From assembly GCF_006346315.1 (NCBI RefSeq), contig NZ_VDMR01000008.1:1-64000 (forward strand): DNA of 64,000 nucleotides. Reading direction: 5' to 3'. This document shows, piece by piece, positions 8,047-15,669 of the stretch. Below the pieces are notes generated by a model. The model was not told the DNA's origin and made no database searches. It saw nothing but the letters and a program-made list of their open reading frames with translations. Every line of letters begins with the position of its first letter. Within the stretch, counting starts at the first letter, position 1. A program made the position numbers and the translations under genes. The stretch is from Nocardioides litoris (GTDB lineage Bacteria; Actinomycetota; Actinomycetes; Propionibacteriales; Nocardioidaceae).

Positions 8047-8825
8047 GTGCTCGCCTTCCCGCCGGACTCGGCCGTCCCCGCGCTCTGCTTGCCCACGAAC
8101 CGGTCACGCAGCTCGTCGCTCACGCCCATGAGGTTGAGCTCCATCGTGAAGCCCTGCTCGAAGCGGTAGCTCTTGTTGACGTCGACCGGGTCGATGCCGT
8201 TGAGGCACTCCTTGGCCGCGCGGATGACCCGGGTGTCCTGGGCCGCGATGTCGGTCGCGACCCGCAGCGCCGCGGCGTCGAGCTCGTCCCGCGGCACCAC
8301 CTCGAGCACCGAGCCGAACTGCACCAGGTCGGCCGCCTGGATGGTGCGGGAGGTGAAGTACAGGGTGCGCATCATGTGCTGCGGCACCAGCCGCGCCATG
8401 TGGGTGGCGGCGCCGAGCGCGCCCTGCTTGACCTCCGGCACGCCGAAGTAGGCGTCGTCGCTGGCCACCACGCAGTCGGCGTTGCCGGCCAGGCCGACGC
8501 CGCCACCGACGCAGAAGCCGTGGACCGCCGCCACCACCGGCACGGCGCACTCGTAGACCGCCTTGAACGCCGCGAAGCACCCGCGGTTGGCGCCGAGCAG
8601 CGCATCGAACCCGGTGGTGTGCTGCATCTCCTTGATGTCGACGCCCGCGTTGAAGCCGCGCCCCTCGGCCCGCAGCACCACCACGTGGGTGTCGCGGTCG
8701 GCCGAGGCCTCGTCGAGGGCCGCCGCGACGTCGTACCAGCCCTGGACGGTGAGGGCGTTGACCGGCGGCGCGTCCATCGTGACCACGCGGACGTGGTCGT
8801 CGCGCAGCTGTGAGGTGATCGTCAT
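8043..8825 (-). CDS. echA20: EchA20, ring-D-opening crotonase-family hydrolase
   Basis: The 260-residue protein is a crotonase-fold enzyme. The first oxyanion-hole segment is EGRGFNAGVDIKEM and the second is AAVHGFCVGGGVGLAGNADCVVA. The terminal part (FEQGFTMELNLMGVSDELRDRFV) is typical of EchA20-like members. EchA20 of M. tuberculosis hydrolyses the cyclic ketone of ring D in HIEC-CoA to give COCHEA-CoA, the substrate of IpdAB. It is the first gene of a four-gene operon with an AGGAGC ribosome-binding site just before the ATG. The KstR2-like palindrome lies 26 bp upstream of the start. Confidence 0.87.
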   Translation of the reverse strand: MTITSQLRDDHVRVVTMDAPPVNALTVQGWYDVAAALDEASADRDTHVVVLRAEGRGFNAGVDIKEMQHTTGFDALLGANRGCFAAFKAVYECAVPVVAAVHGFCVGGGVGLAGNADCVVASDDAYFGVPEVKQGALGAATHMARLVPQHMMRTLYFTSRTIQAADLVQFGSVLEVVPRDELDAAALRVATDIAAQDTRVIRAAKECLNGIDPVDVNKSYRFEQGFTMELNLMGVSDELRDRFVGKQSAGTAESGGKAST

Positions 8826-8851
8826 CGGGCTCCTGTCGGCGCGGTCTCGGA

Positions 8852-8869
8852 ACCAAGCAAGTGCTTGGT
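8852..8869. promoter_or_regulatory. KstR2-type operator between echA20 operon and SDR genes
   Basis: The sequence ACCAAGCAAGTGCTTGGT has perfect 8-bp inverted arms (8852-8859 and 8862-8869). Its core at 8856-8869 fits AnCAAGnnCTTGnT, the recognition motif described for the steroid-ring repressor KstR2. The last T is also the first base of a TAGGGT -10 element (8869-8874), 7 nt before ATG 8882. Binding should therefore block the rightward promoter and, with the site 27-44 bp from the echA20 start, the leftward one. The regulator gene is not in the window. Confidence 0.8.
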
Positions 8870-8881
8870 AGGGTAGCAGCC

Positions 8882-9640
8882 ATGCCCCTCGCCCTCGACC
8901 TGTCCGGTCGCGTCGTCCTGGTCACCGGGGGCGCCAAGGGCATCGGTCGGGGCGTCACCGAGGCCTTCCTCGCGGCCGGCGCGACCGTGGTGACCTGCGC
9001 CCGGTCCGACGCCCCGACGGTCGACGGCGCGGAGCACCGGGTCTGCGACGTGCGCGACCCAGCGGCGGTCGCCGCGCTCGTCGACGGCGTGGTCGCCGCG
9101 CACGGCCGGCTCGACGTGCTGGTCAACAACGCCGGGGGAGCACCCGCGGTCGAGGCGGCCACCGCCTCGCCCCGGCTGCACGAGAAGGTCGTCGGCCTCA
9201 ACCTCCTCGCGCCCCTCGCCCTGTCCCAGGCCGCCAACGCGGTCATGCAGGGCCAGGACGGCGGCGGCGCGATCGTCAACGTCTCCTCCATCGCCGCCCA
9301 CCGACCCGCCCCCACCATCGCCGCGTACGCCGCCGCCAAGGCCGGCCTCGACTCCCTGACCCGCTCGCTGGCCATGGAGTGGGGCCCGCGGGTGCGGGTC
9401 AACGCGATCGACGTCGGGCTGTGTCGGACGGAGCACACCGACGACCACTACGGCGGCGACGACCGGGTCGCGGCCATCGAGCGCACCATCCCGCTCGGCC
9501 GGATGGCCCGGCCGGTCGAGGTCGGCAACGTCGCGGTCTTCCTGGCCAGCGACCTGGCGTCGTACGTCTCGGGGGCGCGGGTCTCCTGCGACGGCGGCGG
9601 CGAGCCGCCCGTCTTCCTGCACATCGACCGAACCGACTGA
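8882..9640 (+). CDS. SDR oxidoreductase of the KstR2 regulon (Rv3549c-like)
   Basis: The 252-residue classical SDR has TGGAKGIG (residues about 17-24), VLVNNAGG, a catalytic Ser in IVNVSSIAAH, and the Tyr-x3-Lys pair YAAAK. The C-terminal CDGGGEPPVF replaces the usual DGG end. In M. tuberculosis two SDR genes, Rv3549c and Rv3548c, lie divergent from echA20-ipdABC exactly as here. They are induced with the HIP-degradation genes, probably oxidising hydroxyl groups of ring C/D intermediates. ATG 8882 is chosen because a TAGGGT -10 element sits 7 nt before it; an upstream ATG at 8861 lies inside the operator. Confidence 0.82.
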   Translation: MPLALDLSGRVVLVTGGAKGIGRGVTEAFLAAGATVVTCARSDAPTVDGAEHRVCDVRDPAAVAALVDGVVAAHGRLDVLVNNAGGAPAVEAATASPRLHEKVVGLNLLAPLALSQAANAVMQGQDGGGAIVNVSSIAAHRPAPTIAAYAAAKAGLDSLTRSLAMEWGPRVRVNAIDVGLCRTEHTDDHYGGDDRVAAIERTIPLGRMARPVEVGNVAVFLASDLASYVSGARVSCDGGGEPPVFLHIDRTD

Positions 9641-9651
9641 GAGGTGTCCCC

Positions 9652-10533
9652 GTGTCTCGACTTCTGGAGGGTCGCGTCGCGATCGTCACCGGCGCGGGCC
9701 GCGGCATCGGCCGCGCGCACGCGCTCGAGCTCGCCCGCCACGGCGCCCAGGTCGTGGTCAACGACTTCGGCGTCTCGCTGGCCGGCGAGGGCACGGGGGA
9801 GAGCCCGGCCGAGGAGGTCGTGGCCGAGATCGTCGCCGCGGGCGGCGAGGCCGTGGCCAACGGCGCCGACGTGGCCGACTTCGCCGACGCCGAGGCGATG
9901 GTGCGCCAGGCCATCGAGACGTTCGGCGGCCTCGACGTGCTGGTCAACAACGCCGGCTTCGTGCGCGACCGGATGCTCGTCAACACCAGCGAGGAGGAGT
10001 GGGACGCCGTCGTGCGCGTGCACCTCAAGGGACACTTCGCCCCGCTGCGGCACGCCGGCGCCTGGTGGCGCGGGGAGGCCAAGGCCGGCCGCCAGCGCGC
10101 CGCCCGCGTGGTCAACACCTCCTCCGGCGCCGGCCTGCAGGGCTCGGTCGGCCAGGCGACGTACTCCGCGGCCAAGGCCGGCATCGCGGGCCTCACCCTG
10201 GTCGCGGCGCAGGAGATGGGTCGGTACGGCGTCACGGTCAACGCCATCGCCCCGGTCGCCCGCACCCGGATGACCGAGGGCGCGTTCGACACCTCCGCCA
10301 TGGCCGTGCCCGAGGACAACTCACCGGTCGTGGCCTGGCTGGCCTCGGAGGAGTCGGGCGACGTCACCGGCCGCGTCATCGAGGTCGACGGCAGCACCAT
10401 CACCGTCGAGAACGGCTGGACCCACGGCCCCTCGCGCGACGCCGGCGCCCGCTGGGAGGCCGCCGCGGTCGGTCCCGCGCTGCGCCAGCTGCTGGCCGAG
10501 GCGCCGACGCCGGAGCCCGTGTACGGCGCCTGA
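9652..10533 (+). CDS. SDR oxidoreductase of the KstR2 regulon (Rv3548c-like)
   Basis: The 293-residue protein starts LLEGRVAIVTGAGRGIGRAHALELARHGAQVVVND, the typical N-terminus of the multifunctional-enzyme type-2-like dehydrogenases. It then shows LDVLVNNAGF, a Ser in VNTSSGAGLQG, and YSAAK. A C-terminal extension of about 40 residues after the usual SDR end matches the larger Rv3548c class. It probably oxidises or reduces a beta-hydroxyacyl-CoA in steroid C/D ring breakdown (inference from context). GTG 9652 follows the upstream stop by 11 bp with a GAGGTG ribosome site, so the two SDR genes form one operon. Confidence 0.83.
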   Translation: MSRLLEGRVAIVTGAGRGIGRAHALELARHGAQVVVNDFGVSLAGEGTGESPAEEVVAEIVAAGGEAVANGADVADFADAEAMVRQAIETFGGLDVLVNNAGFVRDRMLVNTSEEEWDAVVRVHLKGHFAPLRHAGAWWRGEAKAGRQRAARVVNTSSGAGLQGSVGQATYSAAKAGIAGLTLVAAQEMGRYGVTVNAIAPVARTRMTEGAFDTSAMAVPEDNSPVVAWLASEESGDVTGRVIEVDGSTITVENGWTHGPSRDAGARWEAAAVGPALRQLLAEAPTPEPVYGA

Positions 10534-10593
10534 GGTGCGCACGCGGGCAGGAAGCCTGGCGTCGCCGCACTGCCGCTGGGGAGACTGCGCGCC

Positions 10594-11176
10594 GTGACCG
10601 AGCAGCCCGCCCTCCGCACACCCGCGCCGGACGACCACCCCACCTGGTGGGAACGGCCCTTCGTGTGGGCCGCTGCGGCCTGGATGGCCGTGGTGGAGGT
10701 CGTGCGTGCCGTCGGGCGGGGGCTGGGCCGCGTGCTCGGTCCCGCCGGCGCGGTGGCTCGGTCGGGTGCTGGGTGCGCCCGTCCGGTGGTGCGGCGGGCC
10801 CCCGAGGCCGCCGGCCGCGTCGCCCGCCGGGTCGTCCTGCGTCCGCTCGCCTGTCCTGGCGGGTCGTCTTGGCGCCGTTCCGCTGGGTCGGTCGCGGCTT
10901 GGTCGCGCTGCTGGAGCGGGCCGGGTCCGCGCTGGCCCGCGTGGTCACGGCGCCGTTCCGGGTGCTGGGTCGGGGCTGGCCCGGATCGGCAGGTTGGCCG
11001 TCGACCTGCTCCGCCGCTGGACGCGGTGGCTCACGACCCAGGTGCGGCGCGCCGGTGCCGCCGTACGCCGGGCGGGCGAGCGGCTGACCGCGCCGGTGCG
11101 CCGCGCACGGGAGCGGTGGCGCGGCCGGATGGCCCGGGTCCGCTGGCCCGGACGCCGTCGGTCCGGTGACCGCTAG
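10594..11176 (+). pseudogene. Frame-shifted gene for a basic amphipathic helical protein
   Basis: A GTG at 10594 begins a protein-like frame (PTWWERPFVWAAAAWMAVVEV, then GRVARRVVLRP). Near 10850 good protein sequence moves to a second frame (SWRVVLAPFRWVGRGLVALL, then VVTAPFRVLGRGW). Near 10975 it moves to a third frame (LARIGRLAVDLLRRWTRWL) ending at TAG 11174-11176. Short motifs such as RVV.APFR.LGRG recur across the frames, so the original protein was probably one internally repetitive, basic chain. Either the gene has two or more frameshifts or the assembly has indels in this GC-rich repeat. Function unknown. Confidence 0.45.
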
Positions 11177-11499
11177 GACGCCTGCTGGACCAGCACAGCG
11201 GCCAGCAGGGTGCCGCAGACCAGGGTGGTGACCACGATGGCGGTCCACTGGGTGCGCCGGACGGCGCGGGCGATGACGACGCCGAGCACCAGCACGAAGC
11301 CCCCGGCGCCGGACGCAGCGGCGAGCGAGCGCAGGCCCGGGTCGGCGTCGGTGGTGGCGCCGGCCAGGATGCACAGGGCGGACAGCACGACCGCGACCCG
11401 GATCGCCACGTGGCGACCGAGGTCCTCCCCGACGTACCGGGCCAGGTCGCGCCCGTCGGCGTCGTCGGGGATCTGGTCGGGGTCCAGGCGGCCGGTCAC
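11173..11499 (-). CDS. Small integral membrane protein, unknown
   Basis: The 108-residue product has an acidic N-terminal 25 residues. Three hydrophobic stretches follow: about 31-48 (IRVAVVLSALCILAGA), 60-80 (ASGAGGFVLVLGVVIARAV) and 86-105 (WTAIVVTTLVCGTLLAAVLV). No domain is recognised. The ATG at 11499 is the natural start. It converges with the frame-shifted gene by 4 bp and runs in the same direction as fadA5, which starts farther right; the 17-bp gap makes co-transcription with fadA5 possible. Confidence 0.68.
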   Translation of the reverse strand: MTGRLDPDQIPDDADGRDLARYVGEDLGRHVAIRVAVVLSALCILAGATTDADPGLRSLAAASGAGGFVLVLGVVIARAVRRTQWTAIVVTTLVCGTLLAAVLVQQAS

Positions 11500-11516
11500 G
11501 CGCCCAGGCTAGGTCG

Positions 11517-12680
11517 TCACAGCCTCTCGATGACGGTGCCGGTGGCCATGGCGCCGCCGGCGCACATCGAGATGAGCGCGGTGGAGGCGTCGCGGCGCTC
11601 GAGCTCGTGCAGGGCGGTGGTGATGAGCCGGACGCCGGTGGCGCCGACGGGGTGGCCCAAGGCGATGGCGCCGCCGTTGACGTTGACCTTGTCGAGGTCG
11701 ACGCGGTGCTCGCCGGCCCACGACAGCACGACGCTGGCGAAGGCCTCGTTGACCTCGAAGAGGTCGAAGTCGGAGATGGCCATGCCGGTGCGGTCGAGGA
11801 TGCGCTGGGTGGCCTGGACGGGGCCGTCGAGGTGGAACCAGGGATCGGAGCCGACCAGGCACTGGTTGACGATGCGGGCCTTCGGGGTCAGGCCGAGGGC
11901 GCGGGCTTTGTCCGCGTCCATGATGAGCACCGCGGCGGCGCCGTCGGAGATCTGCGACGACGTGCCGGCGGTGTGCAATCCGTCGGGGAGGACGCTGCGC
12001 AGCTGGGCCAGGCCCTCCAGCGTGGTCTCGCGCAGGCCCTGGTCGGTGTCGACCGCCCTGACCTCGGTGCCCACGGTGCCGTCGGCGTCGCGCTGGGGCG
12101 CCTCGACGGTGAAGACCTCGCGCTTGAAGCGTCCCTCGTCGACCGCCACCCGGGCCTTGTGCTGCGAGGCCAGCCCGAACGCCTCGAGGTCGGCACGGGA
12201 GAACCCGCGGTGCCGGGCGATCCGGTCGGCCGCCTCGAACTGGTTTGGCATGTCGATGGTCCAGTCGTCCGGCCGCGGGTCGCCGAGGCCCGCGGGGACG
12301 TTGCCGCCCAGCGGCACGCGCGACATCGACTCCACGCCGCAGGCCACGCCGACGTCGATGGTGCCGGCGGCGACCATGTCGTGCACGAGGTGGGCCGACT
12401 GCTGGCCCGAGCCGCACTGGGCGTCGACGACGGTCCCCCCGGTGTGCTGGGGGAGCCCGGCGTGGAGCCAGGCGCGGCGCACGGTGCCGTTGGACTGCTC
12501 GCCGGCCTGGGTCACGATGCCGCCGACGACCTGCTCGACCAGCTCGGGGTCGATGCCGGAGCGGGTCAGCACCTCGCGCTGGGCCAGGCCGAGGAGCACG
12601 GCGGGGTGGAGGCCGGAGAGCCAGCCGCCGCGCTTGCCCAGGGGCGTGCGGACGGCCTCGACGATGACGGGGGAGCCCAT
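11517..12680 (-). CDS. fadA5: FadA5, steroid 3-ketoacyl-CoA thiolase
   Basis: The 387-residue protein is a degradative thiolase. The nucleophilic Cys lies in VVDAQCGSGQQS (Cys89). The His loop is GGAIALGHPVGATG, and the second Cys is in ISMCAGGAMATG near the C-terminus. FadA5 (Rv3546) thiolyses the 3-keto-CoA formed from the cholesterol side chain, releasing acetyl- or propionyl-CoA. The neighbour on the other side of the intergenic region is cyp125, as in M. tuberculosis Rv3545c-Rv3546. The mRNA is probably leaderless: TAGTTT (12692 to 12687 on the minus strand) lies 6 nt before the ATG and is fused to a KstR-type operator. Confidence 0.88.
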   Translation of the reverse strand: MGSPVIVEAVRTPLGKRGGWLSGLHPAVLLGLAQREVLTRSGIDPELVEQVVGGIVTQAGEQSNGTVRRAWLHAGLPQHTGGTVVDAQCGSGQQSAHLVHDMVAAGTIDVGVACGVESMSRVPLGGNVPAGLGDPRPDDWTIDMPNQFEAADRIARHRGFSRADLEAFGLASQHKARVAVDEGRFKREVFTVEAPQRDADGTVGTEVRAVDTDQGLRETTLEGLAQLRSVLPDGLHTAGTSSQISDGAAAVLIMDADKARALGLTPKARIVNQCLVGSDPWFHLDGPVQATQRILDRTGMAISDFDLFEVNEAFASVVLSWAGEHRVDLDKVNVNGGAIALGHPVGATGVRLITTALHELERRDASTALISMCAGGAMATGTVIERL

Positions 12681-12690
12681 GACAACAAAC

Positions 12691-12704
12691 TAGAACGTGT
12701 TCTC
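12691..12704. promoter_or_regulatory. KstR-type operator at the fadA5 promoter
   Basis: TAGAACGTGTTCTC matches TnnAACnnGTTnnA except for the last base. Read on the minus strand it is GTTCTAGTTT, so the operator end overlaps the -10 hexamer TAGTTT of fadA5, 6 nt from its ATG. Confidence 0.75.
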
Positions 12705-12723
12705 GTCGAGCGGCAAGGCGCGC

Positions 12724-12742
12724 TCACGAAACCCTTTCGTGA
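12724..12742. promoter_or_regulatory. Unassigned perfect palindrome in the fadA5-cyp125 intergenic region
   Basis: TCACGAAACCCTTTCGTGA has 8-bp perfect arms around a 3-bp centre. It is not a KstR motif. It lies between the two KstR-type sites and just upstream of the likely cyp125 -10 element (TAGCCT, 12758-12763). A binding site for a second regulator is more likely than a terminator, since it sits between divergent genes. Confidence 0.55.
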
Positions 12743-12773
12743 AAGTTGGACACTGTGTAGCCTCGGCCGGACC

Positions 12774-12787
12774 TAGAACGCGTTCCA
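12774..12787. promoter_or_regulatory. KstR-type operator upstream of cyp125
   Basis: TAGAACGCGTTCCA matches TnnAACnnGTTnnA completely. It lies 11 bp after the TAGCCT -10 element and 13 bp before the cyp125 GTG, so bound repressor would cover the transcription start. Confidence 0.8.
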
Positions 12788-12800
12788 CCCGGAGGACCCT

Positions 12801-14045
12801 GTGACGACGACCGCCCTGCCCGCCGGGTTCGACCCGACCGACCCCGACGTGATGCGCGTGCGCTTCCCGCACGAGCAGATGCGCGAGCTGCGCCGGTCCA
12901 GCCCGGTCTCCTTCGTCGAGCAGCCGGAGGACGCGCGCGCCGGGTTCCCCGACCACGCCGGCTACTGGGCGGTGTCCCGGCACGCCGACGTCGCCGCCAT
13001 TTCCAAGAACCAGACCGACTTCTCCACCAACGAGAGCGGCGTCATCATCCGCTTCGCGCCCGGGATGACCAAGGAGGAGCGCGAGCAGACCGGGTTCCTG
13101 CTCATCAACCACGACGCGCCCGACCACACCGCGCTGCGCCAGATCGTCTCCCGCGCCTTCACCCCGCGTGCCATCGGCCGCCTGCACGAGAGCCTCGAGG
13201 CCCGCGCCCGGAGCATCGTGGCCGAGGTGGTGGAGAAGTCGCGCGCCGACGGCCAGGTCGACTTCGTCGAGCACGTGGCGGCCGAGCTGCCGCTGCAGGC
13301 CATCGCCGACCTGCTCGGCGTACCGCAGGCCGACCGCGGCAAGCTCTTCGACTGGTCCAACCAGATGATGAGCTACGACGACCCCGAGGTCGAGGGCGAC
13401 CAGATGACTGCCTTCATGGAGATCCTCGCCTACTCGATGGCCCTCGCCGACGAGCGCCGTCGGGAGCCGCAGGACGACATCATCACCAAGCTCGTCACCG
13501 CCGACGTCGACGGGCGGGGCCTGACCGACGACGAGTTCGGGTTCTTCATGATCCTGCTCGCCGTGGCCGGCAACGAGACCACGCGCAACGCCATCACCTG
13601 GGGCATGCACGCCTTCACCCAGAACCCCGACCAGTGGGAGCTGTTCAAGCGCGACCGCCCCGCCACCGCGGCCGACGAGATCATCCGCTGGGCCACCCCG
13701 GTCACCGTCTTCCAGCGCACCGCCCGGCGCGACGTCGTCGTCGGCGGCACGCCGGTCGCCGCGGGGGAGCGCGTCGGGCTGTTCTACGCCAGCGCCAACT
13801 TCGACGAGCACGTCTTCGCCGACCCCTACACCTTCGACGTCACCCGCAGCCCCAACCCGCACCAGGCCTTCGGCGGCCGCGGCGCGCACTACTGCATCGG
13901 GGCCAACCTGGCCCGCCTCGAGGTCGACCTCGTGTTCAAGGCACTGGCCGACCTCGCCCCCGACGTCGCCCTGCGCTCCGAGCCGCGCCGCCTGCGCAGT
14001 GGCTGGCTCAACGGCGTCCGCGACATGCACGTGACCCTGCACTGA
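12801..14045 (+). CDS. cyp125: CYP125-type steroid C26/27-hydroxylase
   Basis: The 414-residue cytochrome P450 has AGNETTRN in the I-helix, the ExxR motif in EIIRW, and the heme loop FGGRGAHYCIG with Cys365 as iron ligand. The N-terminus (PAGFDPTDPDVMRVRFPHEQ) and VIIRFAPGMT are typical of CYP125. That enzyme oxidises the terminal methyl of the sterol side chain to the C26/27 acid, the first step of side-chain removal. GGAGGA lies before the GTG, so this gene uses a leader. The KstR-type operator at 12774-12787 suggests induction by steroid CoA esters. A paralogue follows after 12 bp. Confidence 0.88.
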   Translation: MTTTALPAGFDPTDPDVMRVRFPHEQMRELRRSSPVSFVEQPEDARAGFPDHAGYWAVSRHADVAAISKNQTDFSTNESGVIIRFAPGMTKEEREQTGFLLINHDAPDHTALRQIVSRAFTPRAIGRLHESLEARARSIVAEVVEKSRADGQVDFVEHVAAELPLQAIADLLGVPQADRGKLFDWSNQMMSYDDPEVEGDQMTAFMEILAYSMALADERRREPQDDIITKLVTADVDGRGLTDDEFGFFMILLAVAGNETTRNAITWGMHAFTQNPDQWELFKRDRPATAADEIIRWATPVTVFQRTARRDVVVGGTPVAAGERVGLFYASANFDEHVFADPYTFDVTRSPNPHQAFGGRGAHYCIGANLARLEVDLVFKALADLAPDVALRSEPRRLRSGWLNGVRDMHVTLH

Positions 14046-14057
14046 CGAGGAGCCCCC

Positions 14058-15314
14058 GTGACCAGCACCCTGCCCGACGGCCAGACCGTCCTCCCCGAGG
14101 GCTTCGACCTGACCGACCCGTTCCTCATCGAGGAGCGCATCCCGCACGACGAGCTCGCCGCGCTGCGTCGAGCGGCGCCGGTGCACTGGGTGCCCCAGGC
14201 GCCCGGCACGTACGACGGCATGGCGGCCGAGTCCGGCGCCGGCTACTGGGCGGTGACGCGGCACGAGGACGTCCTGGCCATCTCGAAGAACAGCCGCGAC
14301 TGGTCGACCGAGGTCAACGGGGCGATCATCCGCTTCTCCGAGGGCATGACTCGCGAGCAGGTCGAGCTGCAGCGCACGATCCTCATCAACCAGGACCCGC
14401 CCCACCACACCGCGCACCGCGCGATCATCAGCCGCGGCTTCACCCCGCGCGCGATCCACGCCCTCGAGGAGGTCATGCAGCTGCGGGCGCGCACGATCGT
14501 GGCCGAGGCGGTGGCCAAGGGGGAGGGCGACTTCGTCGGCGACATCGCCGCCGAGCTGCCGCTGCAGGCCATCGCCGAGCTCATCGGCATCCCGCAGGAG
14601 GACCGCCTGCGGATCTTCGACTGGTCCAACCAGATGCTGGCCTCCGACGACCCCGAGATCGTCGGGACCCCGGAGATCGCGGCGGCGGAGATCCTCGGGT
14701 ACGCCATGGAGCTCGCCGCCGACCGCAAGGCCAACCCGCGCGACGACATCGTCACCAAGCTGGTCAACGCCGACCGCGACGGCCGCGGGCTCACCGACGA
14801 CGAGTTCGGGTTCTTCGTCATCCTGCTGGCGGTGGCCGGCAACGAGACCACCCGCAACGCCATCACCCACGGCATGGATGCGTTCTTCGACAACCCCGAC
14901 CAGTGGGACCTGTGGGTGCGCGAGCGTCCCGCCGAGATGGTCGACGAGGTCGTCCGCTGGGCCACCCCGGTGACGGTCTTCCAGCGCACCGCGCTGCGCG
15001 ACGTCGAGGTCGGCGGGGTGACGGTGCGGCAGGGGCAGCGGGTCGCGCTGTTCTACGCCTCGGCCAACCACGACGACGCCGTGTTCACCGAGCCCTTCCG
15101 CTTCGACGTCACCCGCTCGCCCAACCCCCAGGTCGGCTTCGGCGGCAACGGCGCCCACTACTGCGTCGGCGCCAACCTGGCCCGCCAGGAGATCCGGCTC
15201 ATCTTCACCGAGCTCGCCGAGCAGTGCCCCGGCATCACCAAGCTCGCCCCGCCCCGCCGGCTCCGGCACGCGTGGGTCAACGGCATCAAGGAGCTCCGGG
15301 TCCGCTACGCCTGA
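14058..15314 (+). CDS. Second CYP125-type cytochrome P450 (tandem paralogue)
   Basis: The 418-residue P450 resembles the preceding gene along its whole length. It shares the I-helix AGNETTRNAI, ExxR in EVVRWATPVTVFQRTA, and heme loop FGGNGAHYCVG with Cys369. It keeps WSTEVNGAIIRFSEGMT in place of the first copy's FSTNESGVIIRFAPGMT and has an insertion near residue 50 (PGTYDGMAAESGAGYW). GAGGAG precedes the GTG, and the 12-bp gap shows co-transcription. Duplicate CYP125 or CYP142 enzymes back up sterol C26 oxidation in other actinobacteria; this copy may favour another sterol or stereochemistry (inference). Confidence 0.85.
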   Translation: MTSTLPDGQTVLPEGFDLTDPFLIEERIPHDELAALRRAAPVHWVPQAPGTYDGMAAESGAGYWAVTRHEDVLAISKNSRDWSTEVNGAIIRFSEGMTREQVELQRTILINQDPPHHTAHRAIISRGFTPRAIHALEEVMQLRARTIVAEAVAKGEGDFVGDIAAELPLQAIAELIGIPQEDRLRIFDWSNQMLASDDPEIVGTPEIAAAEILGYAMELAADRKANPRDDIVTKLVNADRDGRGLTDDEFGFFVILLAVAGNETTRNAITHGMDAFFDNPDQWDLWVRERPAEMVDEVVRWATPVTVFQRTALRDVEVGGVTVRQGQRVALFYASANHDDAVFTEPFRFDVTRSPNPQVGFGGNGAHYCVGANLARQEIRLIFTELAEQCPGITKLAPPRRLRHAWVNGIKELRVRYA

Positions 15315-15669
15315 GGCAGGTGCGCCAGGTCTCGACCTGCTCGTCGGCGTGAGGGTGGCGCGGCGCCGCCGGCGTCAGCGCGCCCTCCCGGCGCCCTCGG
15401 CGCGTGCGCTGCCGCGGTGTCACCGGCGTGGCGGGGCACGCCGGACAGCGCCAAGGATCCGTGCCGGGATCCGGCACGAACCCTCGGCACTGTCGCTGGC
15501 GCAGCAACGGGGTCGATCGGTTGACCATGCATCAACGGATGGACCCCGCTGTCGTGCCTCTAGTCGACCGCATGCGGGGCCGACACCTGGGTGTGCACCT
15601 TCTCGGCGACGTTGATCTGGCAGCGCGCGAGCCGCGTCCGAGCAGACCACGGGCGCGATCGAGGTCGAC
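15315..15669. other. Non-coding stretch with a stem-loop
   Basis: No convincing gene is visible. Open frames here lack domain-like sequence. A perfect hairpin, CGTGCCGG / CCGGCACG with a 3-nt loop, lies at 15460-15478. Partly complementary flanks (GGACAGCGCC before, GGCACTGTCGC after) could extend it. It follows the cyp125 pair and may act as transcript terminator or processing signal, but there is no T-tract. Confidence 0.3.

Noticed and set aside
12690..15269. 859-codon open frame antisense to both P450 genes
   Set aside because: It is the shadow of two convincing P450 genes, repeating the same pattern over each copy; no start signal.
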